Virus record (IMG/VR): IMGVR_UViG_3300028840_008180
Coordinates: 1-64,000 of that record
Reading direction: 5' to 3' (one strand)
From: a virus
Length of the DNA: 64,000 bases
Position 1 is the first letter of the stretch, and each line of letters begins with the position of its first letter. Below are positions 56,433 to 63,980 of this stretch, one piece after another. The position numbers and the translations under genes were made by a program. The notes below the pieces were generated by a model. That model did no database searches and had not been told where the DNA came from. It worked only from the letters and a program-made list of their open reading frames with translations.

Positions 56433-56849
56433 ATGCGATTCGAGGAATACTACAAACGACGGCTAGACGAGGATAAAGCAGGTCCACATAAACCCGCCCG
56501 TTCCAATGTAGCCTACGAGTTGGGTGTGGCGGCAGCTACTGGTACGTTGGCGGGGAGTAAGATACAGGGTAAGAACATCATAGTCCAGAAACTCCGTCCG
56601 GTGGTAATGGATGCTTTCAGGATATTCCGCCGAAAGGGTTTCCACCCACAGGATATCGAAGAGATGCTTTTGGATAGCTTGCGATTGGCCATTCTCTACA
56701 CGAGTGCTGAAGGTGGCATCCGAGGTGGTTACAAGAGCAGCATGCCAGTTGCGGAGTTCATGCGTCGTAGCAAAAAGAAACACGCTGGTTATAAATCGCT
56801 AGATAAAGACGAAGATACGCCAGAAGAACCCGAACCCGATCTTGAATGA
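56433..56849 (+). CDS. Small protein with MRFEEYYKRRLDE N-terminus
   Basis: 138 aa; start chosen for the capsid-targeting-like motif (L-D-E at 11-13). No Shine-Dalgarno; TAATA ends 8 nt before ATG. Helical with basic and acidic ends. Overlaps the next gene by ATGA. Confidence 0.6.
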   Translation: MRFEEYYKRRLDEDKAGPHKPARSNVAYELGVAAATGTLAGSKIQGKNIIVQKLRPVVMDAFRIFRRKGFHPQDIEEMLLDSLRLAILYTSAEGGIRGGYKSSMPVAEFMRRSKKKHAGYKSLDKDEDTPEEPEPDLE

Positions 56850-57634
56850 TTACGTACAGCAGCATTGGTCACATGGGTCGCTTGGGAAACCAACTATTTG
56901 AATTTGCTGCGACTATTGGTACGGCCATCAAGAACGACATGCCCTACATGTTTCGCCCGTGGTACTACAACCAGTTCCTTCAAAACCCAATCCCCACCGA
57001 CAAGAACCTGAAAGTGCCTGCTAAGAGGTTTAGAGAGCAGCATTATTACTACCAGGATATCCGGTTAACGGAACCGACTGATCTCGTGGGCTTTTTCCAG
57101 AGCGAGAAGTACTTTAAGCATTGTGAGTCACTCATCCGATATCACTTTGAGCTTAGACATGACTTACGAGATTACCTAAAGAAGAAGTACAAGCGGATGC
57201 TTGATCAAAAGCCTTGTTCCCTCCATGTGCGGCTGACAGATTATCTCGTCCGTGGTAACTTTGCGAACCTTACGAAGGACTATTACAAAAAGGCAATACG
57301 CCATGTGACGGAACACTTCAATAATGACCCAATATTCTTAATCTTCTCAGATGACATCAAATTGGCTAAGCGATTGTATCGGAGTAAGCGATTCGTTTAT
57401 ATCCACGAAGAGCTTGATATACTTGACATGTTCTTGATGTCGATGTGTGACTCACACATTATCGCTAATTCGAGTTTTTCGTGGTGGGGCGCATGGCTTG
57501 CCAACAACCAAAAGGTGGTTGCGCCTGAGCGTTGGTATAAAGGTAGGAAAATGAATCCAAACGTACCCTTCATAAAGGGCGGTTGGCACGAGATGCGGGA
57601 CTTGCGGCCCGAACCTTGGGTGATCATCGACTAG
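56846..57634 (+). CDS. GT11-family (alpha-1,2-fucosyltransferase-like) enzyme
   Basis: 262 aa. 'MGRLGNQLFEFAATIG' (GGxGNQ motif), 'CSLHVRLTDYLVRG' (family HVRRGDY; second Arg and Gly changed to Leu and Thr), 'FLIFSDDIKLAK', 'HIIANSSFSWWGAWL'. Adds fucose or another deoxy sugar in a 1,2 linkage. The 'HVRLTD' change may alter GDP-sugar binding. Coupled to the 56433 gene. Confidence 0.82.
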   Translation: MITYSSIGHMGRLGNQLFEFAATIGTAIKNDMPYMFRPWYYNQFLQNPIPTDKNLKVPAKRFREQHYYYQDIRLTEPTDLVGFFQSEKYFKHCESLIRYHFELRHDLRDYLKKKYKRMLDQKPCSLHVRLTDYLVRGNFANLTKDYYKKAIRHVTEHFNNDPIFLIFSDDIKLAKRLYRSKRFVYIHEELDILDMFLMSMCDSHIIANSSFSWWGAWLANNQKVVAPERWYKGRKMNPNVPFIKGGWHEMRDLRPEPWVIID

Positions 57635-58485
57635 AACTTTAGGGTTAGGCATTTGCATGCCCCACCGGCCTTGATAAACTCGCTCATATCAATAGGATGG
57701 CAGGTGTAACCCTCGTTTCTCAGTAACCTCATTGTGTTTTCACAATGTGTGGGGATGATGACATCTTTACCCAGGATGACGGAGTTGCATGCGAAATTGT
57801 TGGCGTCGGCTTGGCTGACACGGATAGTTTTGAAGGTACTTTCAATTTCGTGCTGCTCGTGGTCAGCGAAAGCGCCTGGGTAGTACATAACCTTTTCGTC
57901 GTCTAGCGGACAGAAGCATGTATCCAGGTGGTAGAATTGCTTGTTGGAAAGCTTCAGTGGGAGTGTATTAACACCCAGTAATTTACCGATCAAATCGATG
58001 GCAGCGTAATCCGTGCGGAAACCGTACCCACAACACAGTAGATCGCCTGCGAATAAGGCGTCACCTGCACCTTCAAAGGAGTGCTGATTGAGGATATGGA
58101 TGAACTTGAATCGACGTTGAAACATGTTCCAGCTATTCTTTCGGGTCCGAGCCCAACAAAGCCAATACTCTTCTTCTGGTTGCCTTTCCTTGTGTTTGAA
58201 ACTCGCCAGCACAAAATGGTCACCGTACACCAAACCTGAATTTGCTGAAAAGACGCCATCAGGACAACCAGGAAGCTTCACTTTGATGGTAAAGGCACCG
58301 AGTCTAGCTAACGTATTAACAAGCTCCACCCATTGTGAACACGCCTTCTCTTTGTTCACATTGTTCTTTTCAGGATGCATCCAAGGATTGATTTTGTATG
58401 TCACGTCATACGTGGAGAACGGTGTAGAAACCAAGACGCAGCCGTGCGGAAACAGTTGTTTGTGCAGATACTCTTGTTCGTGCAT
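57631..58485 (-). CDS. Amidinotransferase-family protein (DDAH/arginine deiminase-like)
   Basis: 284 aa with GGAGGA. 'FEGAGDALF', 'HLDTCFCPLDDEKVMYYPG' (catalytic His-x-Asp), 'NNFACNSVILGKDVIIP', and 'FIKAGGACKCLTLKF' (nucleophile Cys at the end) are the pentein-fold guanidine-modifying pattern. It would act on arginine or a related guanidino compound. Closest class (hydrolase or transferase) cannot be set from motifs. Confidence 0.8.
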   Translation of the reverse strand: MHEQEYLHKQLFPHGCVLVSTPFSTYDVTYKINPWMHPEKNNVNKEKACSQWVELVNTLARLGAFTIKVKLPGCPDGVFSANSGLVYGDHFVLASFKHKERQPEEEYWLCWARTRKNSWNMFQRRFKFIHILNQHSFEGAGDALFAGDLLCCGYGFRTDYAAIDLIGKLLGVNTLPLKLSNKQFYHLDTCFCPLDDEKVMYYPGAFADHEQHEIESTFKTIRVSQADANNFACNSVILGKDVIIPTHCENTMRLLRNEGYTCHPIDMSEFIKAGGACKCLTLKF

Positions 58486-58529
58486 AGCGATCCTCCTATT
58501 TAAGGTATCGTCACTAATCGCACGAAACT

Positions 58530-58886
58530 TTAGCCTTCTGGGCTGATATCCTCAGGTTCGGGGGTAGAATCACCTAATCCTGGTAGTTCAGGAGGGGTTG
58601 CCGCCTTGCCTACTTTTGTGAGCCCATCGAGCCTATCCACCTCATTGATAAGCTCTTGTATGGATTTCTGACCATGGCTGCCGATCCAACCCTGAATTTC
58701 TGAGAGGTAACTCCGTAATTCGGAGTACTTTTCAAGGTCTTTGGGCAGTCGGGGGTATTGGTCTATCCGAGCGGAAAGAACGTTGTTCACGGTTTCATCA
58801 TCTGCGCCTGCTGCGCCAACGGCGTCAAGCACAATCCGCCTCGCCTCGCCATGAGTGATTTCTTCTAGCCAGAGCTTGAACCTCAT
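58530..58886 (-). CDS. Small helical protein with MRFKLWLEE N-terminus
   Basis: 118 aa, ATGA overlap with the peptidase-like gene. L-E-E at 7-9 fits the prohead-protease consensus. Helical middle, Pro/Glu-rich end. Member of the capsid-targeting-like group. Confidence 0.65.
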   Translation of the reverse strand: MRFKLWLEEITHGEARRIVLDAVGAAGADDETVNNVLSARIDQYPRLPKDLEKYSELRSYLSEIQGWIGSHGQKSIQELINEVDRLDGLTKVGKAATPPELPGLGDSTPEPEDISPEG

Positions 58887-59647
58887 TCATCCTCCACTAT
58901 AATTGGTATTGGTAGATACTTAGGTGGTACCGCCAATAATTTCCCGTTCCTTTCGATGGGAATCTTGTTCCATGGGTTGTTTTTCTGGGGAATGATATCC
59001 GGATCACCATAGATCATGAAAGCCCAACCCCTCCAAACCTTGTGGAATTTCTCCCAAGACCACGTCTGGATAGATAAGCTACGGTCTGCGTTATCAATAA
59101 CCTTGATAATCTTCTTATTTGGGTCATAGTGAACGAGAACAAGCATATGTCCCTTGATATCAAAGGCAACGCCCCGTCGCTCAATCTTACAACCCCGTAT
59201 GAGTAAATCGGTACGTGTCGTATCCTGCGGCCAGACGACTCGATATTTGATCTTCTTTTCATCTAAGAGAGCCTTAACCGGTGGCCACCAAGCTCCGTCT
59301 TGGCATCTAGGGTCACCACCATCTTCCGGGTCCTTCGTGATATCGTAAAGGCTTTTGATTTCTGCGTAGCGTGCCAACATTTCCAGACTACACCAAACGC
59401 AGTTGCCATTTTCGTTAAGTACCCTATCTTTACGTGGTATAGGAACTTGAACGCCTCTTAACTCTTTGTTCTCAGGGACTTTTTTTGTTTGATAGAAGTT
59501 ATTAAGTGGCCCTGGCGCTCCATCTAGCCCTGAAGAAACTGAGTAAACGCATTGATCCAGTGCGACTGCTTGGATGTGAGAGGTGGGAACTCCCAGCAGT
59601 ACACTTAGGATCATGATAACCGAAACGAGTCGGTGTAACATATTCAC
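58883..59647 (-). CDS. Secreted C39-like cysteine peptidase-family protein
   Basis: 254 aa. Signal peptide-like start (LHRLVSVIMILSVLLGVPTS then HIQAVALDQ). 'NENGNCVWCSLEMLARY' supplies the Cys, 'GHMLVLVHYD' the His, and 'VIDNADRS' a possible Asn/Asp, the order of papain-like C39 peptidases. Coupled to the 58530 gene. Exported, so could act on the cell envelope during lysis or infection, or be a host-type enzyme. Confidence 0.6.
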   Translation of the reverse strand: MNMLHRLVSVIMILSVLLGVPTSHIQAVALDQCVYSVSSGLDGAPGPLNNFYQTKKVPENKELRGVQVPIPRKDRVLNENGNCVWCSLEMLARYAEIKSLYDITKDPEDGGDPRCQDGAWWPPVKALLDEKKIKYRVVWPQDTTRTDLLIRGCKIERRGVAFDIKGHMLVLVHYDPNKKIIKVIDNADRSLSIQTWSWEKFHKVWRGWAFMIYGDPDIIPQKNNPWNKIPIERNGKLLAVPPKYLPIPIIVEDE

Positions 59648-59699
59648 CCCCTAAATTGCTGTTTCCACTACGTATATACCGCATCAAGATGAGAAAGCT

Positions 59700-60500
59700 A
59701 TGAACCCATACCTAGAAGCAAAATTTGCCAATTTTGGATTTGGTGACGAAGAATCCGAACAAAGCATTAAAGACCGGAGTCCAAATTTCCCAAGTGAGGA
59801 TGGAGATGGTAACCTTCCGCTTCATAGTTTCGACCTGGATTACGCTACGGACCTTATTAGTGAACATCCAGTTGGTATGAAACAACCACGTAAACTCTTT
59901 ATCGATAAAGTGATATGGGGAGAAGACGTTGGCGCACTACGTTTGACCTTCGGTACCGTGAACGACATAATCATTGACCGCCTTTCAACCGACCTTGAAG
60001 GTATGCCAGTTTGGATCACGAAGAGGATCATGAACATCAACCGAGAGTTCTTTTCGCAACGAGAGCAAGAGGTGGTGCAGGAGATTTTCAAGAATCTGGA
60101 AGAGATCGATGAGACGCAGATCGATAGCCCTCTACGCAACTATCAAGACTTCGAGAAGCTGGTAACGGCTGTTGCCTATCGCACAGGAATGGTAGCAAAT
60201 GATCCGCTCTTCATAGACGGGGTCACAAAGATAAGCGACGAGCGGTACTTGGTTGTATTCGGCGTGCGAGGCATGGGTCAGGGAGCACCAGAACAAAGCC
60301 GGGTGAATGAAGTCTTAATCGACATGAACTTTGATCCTAAAACTGGTGTCATCAAGATCATTGAGGGTAACATCGAGTCGATGCATAAGAAAGGAATGGA
60401 ATGGGCTCTGGTACCTTCGGACTTCATTATTCACTTCATGCCATCACAACCTAAAGATGAGATTGTGTCATCGATTTCAACCATCATGAAATGGTTTTAA
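59700..60500 (+). CDS. Hypothetical protein (266 aa)
   Basis: N-terminus acidic, then 'KLFIDKVIWGEDVGALRLTF', 'MPVWITKRIMNINREFFSQR', 'RYLVVFGVRGMGQGAP', 'VLIDMNFDPKTGVIKIIEGN'. Compact alpha/beta; no motif known to me. A TATATA box lies 34 nt before the ATG. Overlaps the convergent gene by 4 bp. Confidence 0.65.
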   Translation: MNPYLEAKFANFGFGDEESEQSIKDRSPNFPSEDGDGNLPLHSFDLDYATDLISEHPVGMKQPRKLFIDKVIWGEDVGALRLTFGTVNDIIIDRLSTDLEGMPVWITKRIMNINREFFSQREQEVVQEIFKNLEEIDETQIDSPLRNYQDFEKLVTAVAYRTGMVANDPLFIDGVTKISDERYLVVFGVRGMGQGAPEQSRVNEVLIDMNFDPKTGVIKIIEGNIESMHKKGMEWALVPSDFIIHFMPSQPKDEIVSSISTIMKWF

Positions 60501-60742
60501 GATTGGAATAAGACACCGCCGTTGTTTCCACCATCACCAAGATACTTGCACTCATAGCTCTTTGGCTTCGGTGAACTACGCCCGTGCTTTCTGGATAGCT
60601 GCTTCAATGCGCAGTTCAGCTTATCCCGTAGCATCACCGCTTCTTCGTGAGAAAGTGAAACTGTTTGGGTGAATTTACCCTCCACTTGGTTGACTTCAAA
60701 AACAAGATCGCCCAAGGACGCTTTGACATGTATTCCTACCAT
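60497..60742 (-). CDS. Hypothetical protein
   Basis: 81 aa with AGGAG. 'VSLSHEEAVMLRDKLNCALK' helix, Ser/Lys/Gly-rich end. First gene of the 60-64 kb minus-strand group by position; last in transcription. Confidence 0.6.
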   Translation of the reverse strand: MVGIHVKASLGDLVFEVNQVEGKFTQTVSLSHEEAVMLRDKLNCALKQLSRKHGRSSPKPKSYECKYLGDGGNNGGVLFQS

Positions 60743-60752
60743 GGTTTTACTC

Positions 60753-61211
60753 CTAAATCCAAGGTGGTGCTTTCTCTGGGGGTTTATAGAGTGGTAATTT
60801 GCCCTCTCGAAGAATCTGTTTGACGTGGTCGATGGCTTGACCTATGTTATAAATGGTCTCTAATAGGTCGGGATCATCCTCTTCAGAACGAACACCCACC
60901 TTGAGGTCCTCATATTGTTCGGTGGCAGCATCAACCAGCATCTCTAACACTGCCTTCGGAATCATGGGGTCGGGAACGCTATCGCAGATGGTTGCGTTAA
61001 CGATATTGCCGCAAAGCCGTTCTTCCACCAGCGGGTCTATCCAGTACATTTCGCCGCACTTCCAACACTTGATGATCTCGACTTCTTGATGTTGTTGGCC
61101 TGGGTAGAATCCGACGATCCAGTTCATAGCACAGCAGTCGGGGCACTCTCGACATTCATAGGGTATGTCTTCCCTACCGAGCCACTTCAAATTCATATTG
61201 ATATTCGACAT
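60753..61211 (-). CDS. Zinc-ribbon hypothetical protein
   Basis: 152 aa (or from M6). 'CRECPDCCAMNWIVGFYPGQ' and 'IIKCWKCGEMYWIDP' give two Cys pairs for one zinc ribbon. Helical C-terminal half. Overlaps the upstream gene by 38 bp. Confidence 0.65.
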   Translation of the reverse strand: MSNINMNLKWLGREDIPYECRECPDCCAMNWIVGFYPGQQHQEVEIIKCWKCGEMYWIDPLVEERLCGNIVNATICDSVPDPMIPKAVLEMLVDAATEQYEDLKVGVRSEEDDPDLLETIYNIGQAIDHVKQILREGKLPLYKPPEKAPPWI

Positions 61212-61914
61212 GGAAGAACTCCTTAATCCCTTCCGTTAGGCCCGGTTCATAGAGCCCGAAGTCGATGTGGAAGATCGAGTCAACCGTTAGTTTATGATCT
61301 TTCAACCACTCATGCAAGACCGGTGACAAAAGGGCGTAGTACGGGCTGAGTTGACCGTTAGCTACCCACCGTAGCAATGCACGTCCCTCTACCGCTTTTT
61401 CCACGTTCTCCCGTGTTAATTCCTTCAATCGGGTTGTGAGAAACTCCTTATCATCCATGAGTAGCCCCGTGACACGTTTTTCGTCGTTCCGGTCAACTCC
61501 CCGCTCCTCGGCGGTAAGTGGTTGGGCTATTTGGTAATCGTACAGTTTCTTCCAAAGATACCACCTCTTCCAAGCCCTCTCACCTAACAAGCAACTTGGG
61601 GTGACACACAGGAGGTAATCTTTGTTCTTCTTCGTCATGGACTTTAGTATGTCGAACTGCGCCCGGACGTATAACGGATAATCACTATCCTCTATCTGCC
61701 TGTCCTTTTCACGCAACAGTTTGTAACAACATTTGAACAGGTAGGTCTTGCGAGGGTCGCCACGATTCGCCCTTCCCATCTGGTCAGGGCATGCCCGGCG
61801 CATGTTGTCCTTGAACAAACAAGCAATCTTGTATGCCTTCGCTTCCATTGAAGTCATCTCATAGTTGAGAATCGTTTCAAGGCATCTTATTTCCATTGAC
61901 ATAGATTCTGACAT
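61174..61914 (-). CDS. Hypothetical protein, Cys- and Lys-rich
   Basis: About 246 aa from MSESMSMEIRCL; other in-frame ATGs at 61902 and 61896 are possible. Helical throughout, with 'TYLFKCCYKLLREKDRQIED' and 'RALLRWVANGQLSPYYALLS'. Overlaps the first paralogue of the MxYE[ED]F array by up to 38 bp and is probably coupled to it. No family recognised. Confidence 0.6.
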   Translation of the reverse strand: MSESMSMEIRCLETILNYEMTSMEAKAYKIACLFKDNMRRACPDQMGRANRGDPRKTYLFKCCYKLLREKDRQIEDSDYPLYVRAQFDILKSMTKKNKDYLLCVTPSCLLGERAWKRWYLWKKLYDYQIAQPLTAEERGVDRNDEKRVTGLLMDDKEFLTTRLKELTRENVEKAVEGRALLRWVANGQLSPYYALLSPVLHEWLKDHKLTVDSIFHIDFGLYEPGLTEGIKEFFHVEYQYEFEVAR

Positions 61915-62230
61915 TGTCGGCGGTCCAATAAGCACTACCAAGTTTTTTCTTGCCGGTAATATAGATGGCAATCATGCCGTTTCCCACTTTGAAGTTGATC
62001 CTAAAATTGGCCTCATATGAGCTAGCTGAATCGTTTCCAAGTAAGTAACTGTTGAAAGCCCCTTTCTCCTTAAAGAACTCCAGTACCATCTTCAATCGGC
62101 ACGACCTAACGAAGGTGCAAGACAGATTCACATCGACCGATTCGATGGACTTCTTGAGACACTTTCCCAAGAACCTCAACATCATGGCCCTATGAGCATT
62201 ATTCAGTCGTGGGAACTCTTCGTAAATCAT
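61877..62230 (-). CDS. MxYE[ED]FP paralogue 6 (last transcribed)
   Basis: 117 aa. MIYEEFPRLNNAHRA, then helix, 'FFKEKGAF', and a C-terminal beta sheet. Most divergent of six tandem copies. Start overlaps the next copy's stop by ATGA. Confidence 0.75.
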   Translation of the reverse strand: MIYEEFPRLNNAHRAMMLRFLGKCLKKSIESVDVNLSCTFVRSCRLKMVLEFFKEKGAFNSYLLGNDSASSYEANFRINFKVGNGMIAIYITGKKKLGSAYWTADNVRIYVNGNKMP

Positions 62231-62565
62231 CCGACCATCGTTCCATCTCGGTAAATCCAGAAACAGTGGTAACCATTACAATTAAACAACTTCGTGTAGA
62301 CTCTTATCTTTATACGAGGTTGCAACCCGTGCCCAGTTATCTCTTCTATCTCAATGGTGTGGCTTTCCAACCCGTTCTTATTCATAAAAAACTTACAGAC
62401 GCACGCAAGGTCATTTTCTATACAACGCCTCACCAAACCAAACCCGACGCCACCACCGTACAAGTTCCGAAATCTCTTCACCACATTCCTACACGTTGCG
62501 TCTATCAACTTCAGCAACGTCGTTGTCGCTACATCTTTCAAGTCTGGGAACTCTTCGTACCTCAT
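62227..62565 (-). CDS. MxYE[ED]FP paralogue 5
   Basis: 112 aa. MRYEEFPDLKDVATT, 'CVCKFFMNKNGLESHTIEIE', beta-rich end. ATGA overlap with both neighbours. Confidence 0.8.
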   Translation of the reverse strand: MRYEEFPDLKDVATTTLLKLIDATCRNVVKRFRNLYGGGVGFGLVRRCIENDLACVCKFFMNKNGLESHTIEIEEITGHGLQPRIKIRVYTKLFNCNGYHCFWIYRDGTMVG

Positions 62566-62900
62566 GCAACTACCCTTCGCTCTACCGCCATCTGCCCGTC
62601 TGGCACCAGTAGAAAATCCAGGTTCTGTAGGTTCTTCTGAAACCCCAGGTAGACACTAACCTCAATATCACCACGATCATTTCTCTTTACAAAGTACGAT
62701 GAAACAAGCATTGCACTCTTACTCTTGAAAAACCGTAGGACCTCCCTAATACCTAGGTCGATGGCACTTACCAACCTCTCCGACTCAAATATCCAGACAC
62801 CGTAGTGCTCGAAAATCGCATTCGTACAAGAGGATTTGATTAACTTTACAACCACGTCCTCGCTACCACCTCTCAGATTCGGAAACTCTTCGTATCTCAT
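62562..62900 (-). CDS. MxYE[ED]FP paralogue 4
   Basis: 112 aa from MRYEEFPNLRGG (a longer in-frame reading is rejected because the shorter one aligns with the family). 'EVLRFFKSKSAMLVSSYFVK'. ATGA overlap with the copy upstream. Confidence 0.8.
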   Translation of the reverse strand: MRYEEFPNLRGGSEDVVVKLIKSSCTNAIFEHYGVWIFESERLVSAIDLGIREVLRFFKSKSAMLVSSYFVKRNDRGDIEVSVYLGFQKNLQNLDFLLVPDGQMAVERRVVA

Positions 62901-63262
62901 CCCACGATCCTCCATCGACCATCCGACACGCAAACAATATATGGAAAGATGCGGGGGTAACCCTTCCGCATGTCGAAACTTACCAACCAATGATCCGGTG
63001 TGCCTAGTGCTTCTATAGTAATACCACTAGCCTCGAAGGCGTGCTTAGAGTTGAAGAATTGTTGCAGTCGTTCCAAGTCTATCCGCACGTACCTCAAATG
63101 TGTCCGTCTCGCCGAGTCGAGGTGATGCTGCTCCACCATACCAAAGAAACTGTAACTGATAAGTAGCGAATCTCTGATCGAATTGCGTATAGATTGCTCC
63201 ACCAACTTGCTAAGTGGTATAGGTCTCGCATTCTTCAAGTTTGGGAAGTCTTCGTATTTCAT
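62897..63262 (-). CDS. MxYE[ED]FP paralogue 3
   Basis: 121 aa from MKYEDFPNLKNAR. 'DLERLQQFFNSKHAFEASGI', 'DGRWRIVG' end. ATGA overlap. Confidence 0.8.
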   Translation of the reverse strand: MKYEDFPNLKNARPIPLSKLVEQSIRNSIRDSLLISYSFFGMVEQHHLDSARRTHLRYVRIDLERLQQFFNSKHAFEASGITIEALGTPDHWLVSFDMRKGYPRIFPYIVCVSDGRWRIVG

Positions 63263-63627
63263 CTCGTTACAACCCATCTCATGTTGTCGATCCTAATTCC
63301 AAATACGAGACAACCATGCTTCGGCCCAAAAGTACCGAATCTTTCGTAGGTAAAGTATAACCGCCACTTCTTCCCTGCAACCCTTGTTACTTGTGTAGCC
63401 GAAGACTTAAACGCACGTTTATTTTTGAAGAAACGACGCACCTCATTTAAGCCGTTTTGCACCTTGGTCAACTCTGGATTGAGGTTCGCAAGCTCTACAA
63501 CTGTTGGCCCCTCAGTGTACCAATATCTAAGTGACTTTTCAATGGCACGTTGAAACGATTTACCCATCAACGATACCACCCGAGTTCGGTTAGCCGTTAA
63601 GAGGTCTGGGAAGTCTTCGTAATTCAT
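63259..63627 (-). CDS. MxYE[ED]FP paralogue 2
   Basis: 122 aa from MNYEDFPDLLTAN. 'GLNEVRRFFKNKRAFKSSAT', 'NMRWVVTR' end. ATGA overlap. Confidence 0.8.
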   Translation of the reverse strand: MNYEDFPDLLTANRTRVVSLMGKSFQRAIEKSLRYWYTEGPTVVELANLNPELTKVQNGLNEVRRFFKNKRAFKSSATQVTRVAGKKWRLYFTYERFGTFGPKHGCLVFGIRIDNMRWVVTR

Positions 63628-63980
63628 TCCACCACCCATTGGTTATTTTTGAGAAGAACGCTGAAGGTTACTCTACATGTACTTGAACGTCTTAGAAAGC
63701 TAACATTGATACTCCACCTGGGCCCGGTTCCCTTATGCGTACTAACATACGAATGCTGAAAGGCATCTTTTTTCTCAAAAAAGCGACAGATGCTTTCCAA
63801 ATCCCGACGCAAATCAAGCATATCTTCGAGCAAAGCCCGCATAGATGATGGGTGGCCGTTTACGTCGGTGTACAACCTCTTAAGCGATGCGGCTGTCGCC
63901 TTCATGAATACCACCTTCAAGAAAATCGCCAGCTTAGTCCCGTCCGCCGTTTGTAGGTTTGGGAAATCTTCGTACAACAT
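63624..63980 (-). CDS. MxYE[ED]FP paralogue 1 (first transcribed in window)
   Basis: 118 aa. MLYEDFPNLQTADGT with AGGTGGTGAT upstream. 'DLESICRFFEKKDAFQHSYV', 'NNQWVVE' end. Shares with copies 2-3 the pattern N-terminal motif, two helices, [RC]-FF-x-[KN]-K-x-AF, then beta strands ending '[RQ]W-[RV]-[IV]'. More copies may lie beyond the window. Confidence 0.8.
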   Translation of the reverse strand: MLYEDFPNLQTADGTKLAIFLKVVFMKATAASLKRLYTDVNGHPSSMRALLEDMLDLRRDLESICRFFEKKDAFQHSYVSTHKGTGPRWSINVSFLRRSSTCRVTFSVLLKNNQWVVE

